Source: Acephala macrosclerotiorum (lineage: Eukaryota; Ascomycota; Leotiomycetes; Helotiales; Mollisiaceae). From it: a DNA stretch of 64,000 nucleotides. The translations under genes were made by a program, and so were the position numbers. The notes under the pieces are model-generated. The model made no database searches. It was not told where the DNA came from and worked only from the letters and a program-made list of their open reading frames with translations. Positions 44,046 to 54,181 of the stretch are shown piece by piece. Location of the stretch: positions 62,001 through 126,000 of the forward strand of contig MU119282.1 of the NCBI GenBank assembly GCA_014904845.1. The letters run 5' to 3'. How positions within the stretch are numbered: the first letter of the stretch is position 1; every line of letters begins with the position of its first letter.

Positions 44046-46953
44046 TTATCCTTGGTGGATATTTTGGGGCTCAGAAGGTATCCGAGAACTTCTTTGTAAA
44101 CTTACTGCTGGATGCTCAGTCGTGTGATTTCCGAGGCTGCCCACCGGATAGGGTGAGCCCACGACTCCCGATAACAGTACGATCACCCTCCTGAAGCAGC
44201 TTGATATCCTCGTCAAGTGCACAAGCATGTATGACGGAATCGTACCATGCTTCATTGATGAGAGAGAGCTCACTAAGGCCACAAACGTTTTTGAGAATGC
44301 TTTCGTTCACTAGCCATAGAGTTTAGGTACAATAAGCAATGCGAGGTGTGAAAATCAATATGTCGCCTTGAAATGGAAGCTCTCCGATGATCGTTCTTAA
44401 GAGTGTTGGTTTTTCGGATCCTATGGGGCCAGCTATGATAGTTATGGATGATTTCTCAAGCCTGAGATCCAGGTTATTGAGAACGGGTCCTGCAGTTGAC
44501 GAAGGGCGGAGCGTGGCGTTCTCAATCAAGATGGCTGGCTCAAGATCTATGGATGGCGATTGGGTAGACAGTGATTCTTGAGCCATGTCACTTGAACCAC
44601 GGGAGTCATGAATCTTCGTTTGAACGTGCCAGTGGTCCTCCCAGGAAGGAGAAAGGAGGAAATTTTGCAGGCGCTCGAAGCAAGTTAACGACGATGCAAG
44701 TCTAAGCAGGTTAGCAGCGAAACTGAATTTGAGGACTGAGGAATGTACGTTGGTACTATGAACAGAAGTCTCGTCGCAGGTCCCGTAAGCTGATCAAAAG
44801 TAAGCCTCACCATCTCTAAAAATTATCAGGGCCTCTCACTAATGACAGAAGCGCGAGAGCTGTAAAGGCAAGTTGTGATGTAAGGGGTTCAAGCCCTCGC
44901 AACTTCGCCTGCACAGCATAGGTAATGAAGGTTAGAGCCGGTGCAAAAACTGGCACAAAGTTCCCCATATGACCGGGCGAAGTTAGTATCTTTGGTCTCC
45001 AGAGTATGACGAATCAATACTTCCGCTCATGTCAGTTGCTTGGTAAAGACTGCATTCGTGGTGAAAAGGGCTACAGAGGACCTTTATATACAAAATAGGG
45101 GGGTGGGGCACCCCACCCCCTTAATGAGGCCGGTGGCACCGCTATGTGGTCCCATGTCTCAACTGACAGCTCACCAAGCATATTCAGCAGCACAACTATC
45201 CAGCGGAACTTCTCCGACAGATCCAACTCCTGGAGGCGTTGTGCTTGGATACTTATCTGAATGAACTCTGACAAGCCCATAAATTTTAAAATTTTGATAT
45301 CCGCGAGCATTGAAGCTGTCATGGCAACCCCCTTCTGAACCGCTCTAGTCCAAATCCTTTGCTTGCTGCCCATTTTCTTCCCCATTCTGTACTTGTGCGA
45401 GAACCAACTGTACATCTTATCAACAGTGATCAATTGTAAAGTTATGAAATCCTCGAGAGACTTGCGTTCCTCTCTTTGCCCTTTTCGTGGAAGTCGTGCA
45501 AGATGGAAGTGTTCATCTAAAAGGTAAGGGATACTCACGTGCAACGATCAAGAGCGGTACCACGGAGACCTATCCGATTTGTCTCCAAAGCAGCCCGAAA
45601 CCAATCATGACCTCAATAATTTGAGCCCACAATTCATAAACCGTTGGAATAGTATCGCAGATTATATCCACGTCAGTACTCATCAAAGTTATTGCTGCAG
45701 ACTCCTCGTGTAAGCCATCCGGCAGCGACGAACTTCTCTTATAAACAAGCCCCACCATCACACCGCGAAACATCGCCATTACCCGGTTCAGCATATGCTT
45801 ACATAAAGCCGTATCAATCTTTTCGAGTTAGCAGTATTTGGCATGCAGAGCAGAGATTAACATACAGCGATACGACATAGATGAAGATTGCCGCCGCAAT
45901 GAGGCTTTTTGCGTTGATATTATCTTTACTTCTGTAATCCACTTCGCTGACAAAGTGGATTGCTGAACTGATGAGAAAAGGTTGTGCGTATTTCAGGGCG
46001 ATTAGGCACATCCGTGGAAACACCACCGACAAAAGCGGCCACTAAAGACACCTTAAGACGGCAAAGAGCAGTGCGTATGCCGAAGGTGATTTGCCTGATA
46101 ATCAGCTTAGGACCTTAGCCCAATGTTCACGATTCATCTGACTCACGTCTCTCGTCCCAAGCAGCTTACATCTTAGGTTGCAAATGGTCTGAAGCCAGCT
46201 CGAAATCCAGCACCGGTAGATCGTCATATTCTATCGGCCTCTTGCATCCTGCAACCATCAGATCATTAATCCAGAAAACGGCCCTGTTGAGGAATCCAGC
46301 TCCTGCTTCAGGTGACAACTTGCTGTAAGGATCCTTCAAACATGAGGTCTTGGATTGAGCCTCGAGAATCAGAAGTGCCAGCTTCATTCCCATTCCAGCA
46401 ACGAAGAGTGGCGCAGTGATAGCTGTCGTCTCACCACGAAGGAACAAAGTTCTGGCAGAGGGGATGTCAAGTATCAAAGAACATAGCAAATAAACACCGA
46501 GTAAGGTCGAAGGTCGGATTGATCGACGGTGCTCAATCCATGACAAGATGCATATTGCCAGCGCCGCAATTACGGAAAGCAGTGCGGAAATCAATGGTAC
46601 AGGACTTCCATGACTTTTGTCTATCGACCGAAAGATCAAGAGTACCAGTTGGAGGATTGCAAAAGTGGTGGTTGCAGACTGTGGATAAAGTCAGACGCCA
46701 GGAATATCTTCCATGGGATCTCCAAACTTGCACATTTCAATTTGTCCATATAACTTGGCACTGTTTTGACGCTCGCGCCAGACAGCGCATACAAACAAAA
46801 TGGCATAAGCAACAGAAGGATGGAAGGAGCAAATGATAAAATGCATTTTTCCACCATCGAGGAGAATATGTCCTGGAAATTTGATTCCAAGAAATTCAAT
46901 GGACCATAATTATTGTCCACTGGGGAGCACTGATACGGATGAATTGTTGTCAT
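44046..46953 (-). pseudogene. Truncated ABCC (MRP-type) multidrug transporter pseudogene
   Basis: Full-length ABCC exporters have TMD0-TMD1-NBD1-TMD2-NBD2 (~1400-1500 residues). Here, from 46953: MVEKCILSFAPSILLLLMPF (TMD0), further helices IISALLSVIAALAICIL-like, the linker FWINDLMVAGCKRPIEYDDL, TMD1 pieces ALKYAQPFLISSAI, TLMSTDVDIICDTIPTVYEL and MASMLADIKILKFMGL, then NBD1. Its Walker A reads GPIGSEKPT, where GxxGxGK(S/T) is expected, and the signature region is [10 protein letters not shown]. After the signature (44120) coding stops: no Walker B, TMD2 or NBD2. Several frame changes and stops separate the pieces, and some gaps may be introns. The damaged Walker A and lost second half make it nonfunctional. 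Confidence 0.78.
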
Positions 46954-47594
46954 GACGAGACGCTAGGTGACGAGCCAAACGGTCGTCGTGATAGAGCACG
47001 AGGCACCAGGTACCTATATTCTCCCCTCCTTATCCTCGAAGCTCCATGGCCTGATGTTCTCTGCCCGTTTCGATGCCTTTTCCTTTCTCTGAGATCATGA
47101 TTTTGAGACAGCAGGACCTTTCAAACCCCAATGTCTGTGCTTTGCAAGGGAGTATGTAGGCTGCGTGAAACAGGGAGGTTCAGAGAATCCGTACGACGGC
47201 CCTCGTGAAAGTTGGGATGTACTGTAACAAGACCATCATTGGTCCAGGCAGAGTTTGGAAGGGTTAAGACTATATTGTCGTGTAGGTCCAGAAGGTAAAA
47301 ATTAGTTCAGAGAGATGGGATGAGGACGTAGCCCCTGAAGCTAGTCTTTAATTGGTTAGCTAAACTATACAATGGACTTAAAAGGCGCAATAGACCGTCG
47401 TCACATCTTAAATTTGCAAAGATCAATGTCGAAAAGACCGCGAAAGCCTTCATTCATTCCTCATCATACCCATATCCCAATCCCAAAGCTCCCCAAAAAG
47501 CCAACGCAAAATTCCAAATCGCATCGTATCCACACCCCATCGCCCAAGCTCGAGAGAGAAAACTCTCTCAGCCGTATGTGTGCGCCTTCAGACT
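46954..47594. other. Intergenic region
   Basis: No recognised gene. Confidence 0.4.
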
Positions 47595-47958
47595 CTACTT
47601 CTTATAGACGTTGCCATTGGGAGCAGTGTAGGTCGAGCTACCGCTAGCAGAGTTGTGGTAGGTTGAGCCGTTGCCGTTGGCGTAGTAGTAAGAGCCATCT
47701 GCGAGCTTCTTGTCAGCTTCCTTTCAATCATTAGGGAAGGGATGGGGTTGGAATTGGCATACCGCTGTTGGAGTAATGGTAAGCGGGTCCGCTGGGTTGG
47801 GAGCGGGTGTCATAGTTGTTTCCCTGAGATGTATGTCAGTTGGAGGCTTGCAGAATGGGTGTTGGGTAGGAAGCGCATACCTGAGAGTTTGTTCCGCTGC
47901 TGGTGATGGTGTAAGGAGTGTAGGAGGAGGAGCCGGAGGAGGAACCCTTCGAAGACAT
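47595..47958 (-). CDS. Small Ser/Tyr/Gly-rich protein with DGSYYY motif, 80 residues
   Basis: Three exons: 47958-47881, 47823-47763, 47698-47595, with introns of 57 and 64 bp (both GTATG donors). The protein starts MSSKGSSSGSSSYTPYTITS, continues with GNNYDTRSQPSGPAYHYSNS, and the last exon gives DGSYYYANGNGSTYHN and STYTAPNGNVYKK. I recall short proteins of this type in many ascomycetes, with no assigned role. The intron before the D of DGSYYY is phase 1, the same place as in the two larger relatives at 40.5 and 42.1 kb. No signal peptide; probably cytosolic or nuclear and disordered. Confidence 0.85.
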
Positions 47959-49140
47959 CTTGAGATTGTTTAATGGTCTGGAGCTGTTGTTCGGGTATGT
48001 TTAGTTAGGCTGCGTTGAGTTGAAGTCGTTGCTGTTTGTTGAAGAAGGAAGAAGGTATCTGACCGACGAAGGTCTAGCTTAAATTTACTCGCGCAGCAAA
48101 GACGAAAGTTCAAGAATAGAGGTGAATCGGAAAGGGTGCTCCATCACGTTCATATACCCCTTTGCGTAGATATCGGAACATTGGATCATTGCGGGGTACT
48201 CACCCAACGACCATCCGATAAGAAAGCCACGGCGTTTGAAGTTAATCCTAAAACAGTTAATTTTGCTTTTTAGAACCCAGAGTTTGGATCTTGGACCCCC
48301 ATATTGTGCAGCACTTGCTGTATTGCTGCCTGCTCAGGTTTGAGAGGCTATTGGTGTGTTTGTTATGGAAGCTTTCACCGCCTCTTGGGATGTGATGGGA
48401 TGCATGGATGGCTGAGGATGCCGCGTCAGAAATTGGCACGGTAACGCGAGTGCACGTGAGATTTCGCGGGAGGTTAGGTGGGGATTTTGTTCGTGTTCTT
48501 CGTGGTCATTTGGTTGTTGGGAAATGGTTCTGCCTGTTGAGCTCTTAAAACAAAGAAATGCCTGGAAATTGGTGAGTGCTCGATCAGAGGGCGAAGCAGG
48601 AATGATTCAACATCGCGTGCTATACTTCTCTCCTCTCCCCCACTAGAAGGCACAAATACCCTGCAAACATTGGCTCTATCTTCACTGAAAACATATATTC
48701 TTAAGGATATCGACAGATCCGGACTCGTATCAATACCTAAAAAGGGAAGGAAAACAGCACTTTAATAACGACCTCGCGAACATTACCTCAAGACTCGAAC
48801 GACTTGAGCCCTTTTACCATTATACTGAATTTGAGACCTCAAACTCCTTTTCCAAGCACGCACACACCCTGCTTCTCATCCACCATCGAATGGAGATTCC
48901 TTATTTACTGCAGAAATCACACAACGAAAGAGCGTCTGTTTCGTCCAGTCAGCAGCCTTTCCCCAACCATATAAGAGAACTTGGTTCGCTTACTACTTCC
49001 CGTCGTCGGACAGTTATAATTCGTAGTATTACTCCAAACTCAACAATAAAAATCAGGGTTATGATCCCAAGCACTGTCCGTCAATCAGCCTTTGTCTCTT
49101 CCCATCCCTTCCATCTCCACTTCTCTCTCATAATGACACT
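47959..49140. other. Intergenic region
   Basis: Promoter side of the small DGSYYY gene; no further gene recognised. Confidence 0.4.
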
Positions 49141-49383
49141 CACCTGATTCCATTATCTTCTCGCCATCAGGATACATACAATCGAAGTTGTACGCTTATT
49201 GATCTTGGAGTACAGTGACGACTTTACAGTCAAGTCTATCGCAGTAGTGACAGTTGACGTCTGCTCTGCCGACCATTTTGCATTTGTGGTTGGGCGGTGA
49301 CGAGGCAGTGGGTCGCGGGATTCAGAGGGGATGGAGAGAGTGAATGCGAGAGGAATGAGAGTGGCAAGTGCTAGGGGCTTCAT
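49141..49383 (-). pseudogene. Decayed small secreted cysteine-rich protein gene
   Basis: ATG at 49383-49381 opens MKPLALATLIPLAFTLS, a clear signal peptide. The same frame then runs to a 76-codon end with one Cys. A neighbouring frame, beginning near residue 25, gives HKCKMVGRADVNCHYCDRLD, CKVV, then an in-frame TAA (49198-49196), then AYNFDCMYPDGEKI. That frame has the regular Cys spacing and YxFxC..P.GE ending of small secreted fungal proteins. So either the gene has a frameshift plus a nonsense mutation, or the 76-codon frame is real and the Cys pattern is chance. I favour decay. Confidence 0.45.
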
Positions 49384-52300
49384 GTTGGAAGGTTGGATTG
49401 GATGATGGTGTGAATTATTGAGGTGAGAAGTGTTGAGATGAGAAAGTTGTTTTTGGGTTGACGTGTAGTAGCGAGGGATAGAGTAGAATTGAGAAGAACC
49501 TATCTTCTTCTTGTGCTTTCATGAGTGAGAACACGAGAAAAATCTTCTCCTAACAATCACCCATCAAACTATAGAGACTTCTCTATGTCTCCGACCTGCT
49601 GCACCTCGTCAAGCATATTCGTGTGAACATGAATGAACAAGCTCACAGCTGCTGAGCTTCGACGCCACAGTACCGAATGTGGAGATCCGAGCTGAATTGA
49701 AACTCATGAAAGGCATACCATTCGTGAGCTCGGTAGCAGCTTCATCTGATCAATTCCATGCGATATTCATCCTAAACTCTGATAGTGAGGACGACATCAT
49801 CGGATGCTCGAGAACCACGGTAAGACAGCGCAATACAGAGTTTGATATCGCAAAGCTGCAACAAAAATGCTAAAATTAGGGACAAACAATCTCAAGCTTA
49901 AAGATGAAGTTCGGTATTCATATACGGGTCATTAGCCTATCTCCCAACAAGTTCATGACGAGGGACATGCCACTTGGAATTAATATCGCAAATGAAAGGT
50001 TAACGTACGTTACGCGACTGCCCAGGGGCCTGGGATCTTGACATGATTATCCGCGGACGATAAGCTCTGCCCTGCGCATCAAAGTGAGGTTGATGTTCGT
50101 TCGATCAGTACCGACAGCGGATAAGATGCAAACTCGTCTGTTTGAAGATCAGCCGTGAGAAATTCTCCAACTCGATCTTAGCTACAGCCCCATTTCCATA
50201 ATATTAGTACGCCTTCGCTTATGGCATCCTTTCCAAACCTATCAGGGGGCAGACATCATATACATGAACGATTCGGTTGGTGATCTGATAGTCTCAGTCC
50301 CAAGGAAAAGACACGGCACGGGATGTGACCAGTTACCCGAGCAAGCGGAGCTATTTTGAGAGCGTATATATTGAATCAAAACAGTGGATGAATGCTGAGG
50401 TAAAGTTTCAAAAGCTGGCTGTGAACTTGAAGCTCGATGCCGCCACGCCGGGCTTTCACCTGCTTTCCTCTCCAATGAGGACAGCTGATCGTTTCTAAAA
50501 GTGGCCGAACTTGAACAGCTGCGTTTAGCCATGATAAAGACTCTTTAAATTAAGATGGGCACATCGTCTCAAGAAAGAATTCAGTGACATGACAGAAATT
50601 CGTTGCCGTGCAGCTGACTTTCTTGACGGCTTAGCTAGAAAACAGACTAAGTTGAGTTGAACGAAACCTAGCTTACATATGATGATGAAGTGGATATGTG
50701 AGCGTAAACAGTGAGATGCAGTAGCGCCTTCATGACTCCTTGATGCTATGCTGTCTGAATCTTGGCATTCCCTCAGCGGACATCCCCACTCCTCTATGTC
50801 CGACATGGCCACCGCAAATGTGCGACGGAAGTTGCCATGAATTCGAGTAATGTCTCTCCTGAGAAGGAAGCATGTGTATACCTCAAGGCTGGAACCATCC
50901 GTCGTGGTGGTGATCAGGTGCTCGGGAGGAAACGGGGCCTCGAGGTACAGTGTAGGGCTACCTCTACACAGCTGCCTAGTTTATACAGAGCGATGAAGAC
51001 GCGACGGTGATGAAGGCGAGGATAAAATAGTAGTAATAGAGCGAATCAAGAGAATAAAAGCAATCACTGTAATTGCAGATTGGCTTCAGGCCCCTAGAAA
51101 CAAAATGCAGTGGGCACATCGTGTCGCTGAAATTGTCCGAAATGAAGACGAGACTCTAGATGCTTAGAAACAGAAGCACATGCGATTCAAACTTCATATG
51201 TGGTATCCAGCTTTTGCTAGCGTCCATGCTCCTTCTCAAGACGTGAATTGAGCGCATACTACCCTGTCCCTCTCATTCCTTCTGAACGTCAATGCCAAAC
51301 TTGAGATTGAAATGCATCTGGATCATGGACCCTTGCGAGACCGACCTTCTCGAAGCCTTCAACAAGCTAACAGAACCACGACCGCTGTCTATCTCGAATC
51401 GTAATGTTTGCTCACAGGAGAACTGAGGCAAAGTCCTAGGTTTGGGGAAGGAGCTGTGTAGAGATAGGAAGGCATGCTGGGTGGCGAGGAAGGTATTGTG
51501 CGGGGTTGAAGTTAGATGGGCAACGCGAGAGGAAGGGACGTCCAGTATTGCGAGCACGTTCAATTCTCCAGTACACTAAAGCGTTACGATAGTCTCGTTT
51601 GTGGACGAGAAATAAAAATGAACAATAATTTGACTCAAAAGTTGATGAGGGCACATCAACAGGATGCATGCTTCAAGGACAGGCAGAGCAGTCAACCACA
51701 CGCAGCAGCTCTATCAACAGGCATGATCCTCGTACTGGGTGTATGGTCCCGCCACAGAACATCACAAGTTCCCAAGCTCTTACTAGGAATCTTCGGACTG
51801 CGTTTATCGCAAGATTATGTCCAGTTTGAGGACATGTGCTGGGAAGCCAGTGCCAAACGATGAAGACCCCGATCAACGCCGCAACAATTATACAGCTCAA
51901 GCTGCTCTAAAGGAAAAATCGACATACACACTGGTGAACAACATCATAGTATCTAGGCAAAATTTGAAGAGCCATCTTTTTTGCTCGAAGAGACGTCCGC
52001 ATCACCTTGACGGAACACAGGCAAGAGCTTGTCTGGAACAGGGAAGGTAAGAAGGGTTTCTTTCAGCGCTTCCCTTCAGAACACTCATTTAATCCATTGT
52101 TCACTCGAACACCTTCATTTGCAGTCATCCGCCACACTTGTGAAGATATATTGCGGGAACAAGCCACTGATCGACAAAAGAAAGTCTACTTGGCCTGAGC
52201 AGCTGCAGCCCCAGTCACGGGGCTTCGCGTGCATATTGGCGCTACTAATGAAGTGGGGGACTCTACACGTCGTCGAGATCGCACACAACACTCTCTCAAC

Positions 52301-52636
52301 ATCACCAATCCGACCATCCACCTCCTTCTCTTCGCATCGCATTACTTGCCGTGCTGTCGCGACTCACATAGCGACAACTTCGAGTCGCTGACACGTCTGC
52401 CTGAAGGACAGTGAAGGAACGCGTGGCTTCAACATTGCGCCGATCGCGCCTCTTCAGTCATCTGTCATCCCGGCCACCACCGCCACCTCTAGTACGAAGA
52501 TATCGGTGCATTTGTTTACATCAGTCGGACTTCGAGGATATCGGTCAAAGAGAACGGCAGCCTGGGTCTAGACATCGTTGAATTAGAGCCTCATTCGCAG
52601 GCAATCGCTGCCCCCAACATCCAAGTCGCACAGGCC
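49384..52636. other. Long region without supported gene
   Basis: About 3.2 kb with only short frames. A protein-like stretch on the plus strand at ~49653-49873 (EIRAELKLMKGIPFVSSVAA) has no named family. The final part is the upstream region of the Whi5-like gene. Confidence 0.35.
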
Positions 52637-54181
52637 ATGACTCCGAGCACGAGCGCGAGTCGTCGCGATACCGCGGGTAAAGTCTCATCGAGCGCGACGG
52701 GTATCGACATGGAACCATCAACGACGAACAATAAGATACTCGATAATCCTGCGGGCGCCCATCAACTATCACAATCATCCTCACAACCTGACCGAACGAT
52801 GGCTCGAAATGAAAAGGATCTAGAAGCAGGATCAATGCTTCAAACAACATCGAGCAACAATTCGCAATCCACGTCAGATGGTCACGATACGGTATCTACT
52901 CCTCCAACATCAGCCTCCGAAGGCTTCTCCTCGCAGAGCACGAATGACGATAGCCAGCTCTCACAATTATCCCAACTTTCGCAACTTGCTGCTGCACAAC
53001 AACCTCTGAGCAGCGAGGGTCCGACGCGACCGAATCTCTCCGTTCCTGCAACTGCAGGACAGAAGAGAACAGCTGATGGCCAAGTGAAGACATCTACCTC
53101 ACCAGACAGTCCTAGGCCTCGTGGGCATTCCAGAAACACAAGCACGGTCAGTAATGTCTCTTCTGTAGGAAGCAGTCGAATTGGAGAGGTAGGCAGCAAG
53201 CAATTCTACCAGGCATCAAATACTAACGTGCGCCAGCTTTCCTCAGAACTTCGGACGCGTCTGTCATACGCCATGATCAAAGTCAACAATGGTTGGCAAA
53301 CGAATACAATCGATGAGGTAGAAACTCTTGCCTCTCAAGCCGGCTCTCCAACATCTTCGACATCAACACTACATGGTCGTCGCAATCAAATAACCTCTCC
53401 TCGAACTGCAATGGTCGCAAACATGCATGGCCCACCCGGCAGCATGTCCTCCTCCCAACAGTCACAACCTCACACAGGAGATTTTGACCTATATTCAAGG
53501 AACGATGCCCCGTCCCGAACCTACGAGTCCTTTTGGCGCGACCATTCAACAAGTTACCCCAGTCAACGGACAGCTCTGCCCCATGCTCCTATTACTTCTC
53601 CTCCATCTAGTTCCTTGGGGCCCCCTGCTGATATTCGTCCTACACCAACGTCTCGCCGATCCGGCACTCCGAAATTTAGCAAGCCACCAACGATTCCAAG
53701 TCACGGGTCCAATTCGCCTTACAACGCTCCTCGAACTCCTCACCGCGCCGAATTCAGAGAGAATGCTGCCATACAGACTCCAACACAAAAGACAATCCAA
53801 GAACAAGATGCAATCGAAACTTTGTTGTTCATGAGCAGTCCAGGAAACTCGGGAAACATGGGCCATACATTTCCGCCACCAAGAAACCATGGCTCGCCGC
53901 AGCAAAGCCCGCTCCGCGCTGAATTCAACGCTAACGGTAGAGGGGCGCAAGGGAGAAGAGTCGAGTTTGAACCTACAGCTACCAGCGGAAGCACAGAGAG
54001 TAGTGAGGCTGGAGCCCCTGAGTACCGAAGCAAAGTTCGACGAAAGACTGTCGTTAGAGATAGGGTTCGAGGTCAAGCCATTGATCGTTTGTTAGACGAG
54101 ATGGGTGACTCGAGCAGTGACGAGGAGGAAATTCCCCTGAACTATTCGAGTCCAAGGAGAGTTGCCGCTGGGAGAGTCTGA
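52637..54181 (+). CDS. Whi5-like G1/S transcription repressor (GTB motif protein)
   Basis: Whi5/Nrm1-type proteins bind G1/S transcription factors (SBF/MBF) and are released by CDK phosphorylation, so they gate cell-cycle entry; they act in the nucleus. Single exon of 514 residues, ATG at 52637. The key evidence is the motif at residues ~200-230: LSSELRTRLSYAMIKVNNGW followed by QTNTIDEVETLASQ, matching the Whi5 family (PF08528) GTB motif. The rest is Ser/Thr/Pro/Gln-rich and probably disordered, with an SQLSQLSQLSQLAAAQQ run (~108-124) and several SP/TP sites that could be CDK targets (for example SPDSPRP, SPRT, SPQQSP). The end is acidic (GDSSSDEEEIPLNYSSPRR). Frame open throughout; no neighbour with an obvious cell-cycle role. 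Confidence 0.83.
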   Translation: MTPSTSASRRDTAGKVSSSATGIDMEPSTTNNKILDNPAGAHQLSQSSSQPDRTMARNEKDLEAGSMLQTTSSNNSQSTSDGHDTVSTPPTSASEGFSSQSTNDDSQLSQLSQLSQLAAAQQPLSSEGPTRPNLSVPATAGQKRTADGQVKTSTSPDSPRPRGHSRNTSTVSNVSSVGSSRIGEVGSKQFYQASNTNVRQLSSELRTRLSYAMIKVNNGWQTNTIDEVETLASQAGSPTSSTSTLHGRRNQITSPRTAMVANMHGPPGSMSSSQQSQPHTGDFDLYSRNDAPSRTYESFWRDHSTSYPSQRTALPHAPITSPPSSSLGPPADIRPTPTSRRSGTPKFSKPPTIPSHGSNSPYNAPRTPHRAEFRENAAIQTPTQKTIQEQDAIETLLFMSSPGNSGNMGHTFPPPRNHGSPQQSPLRAEFNANGRGAQGRRVEFEPTATSGSTESSEAGAPEYRSKVRRKTVVRDRVRGQAIDRLLDEMGDSSSDEEEIPLNYSSPRRVAAGRV

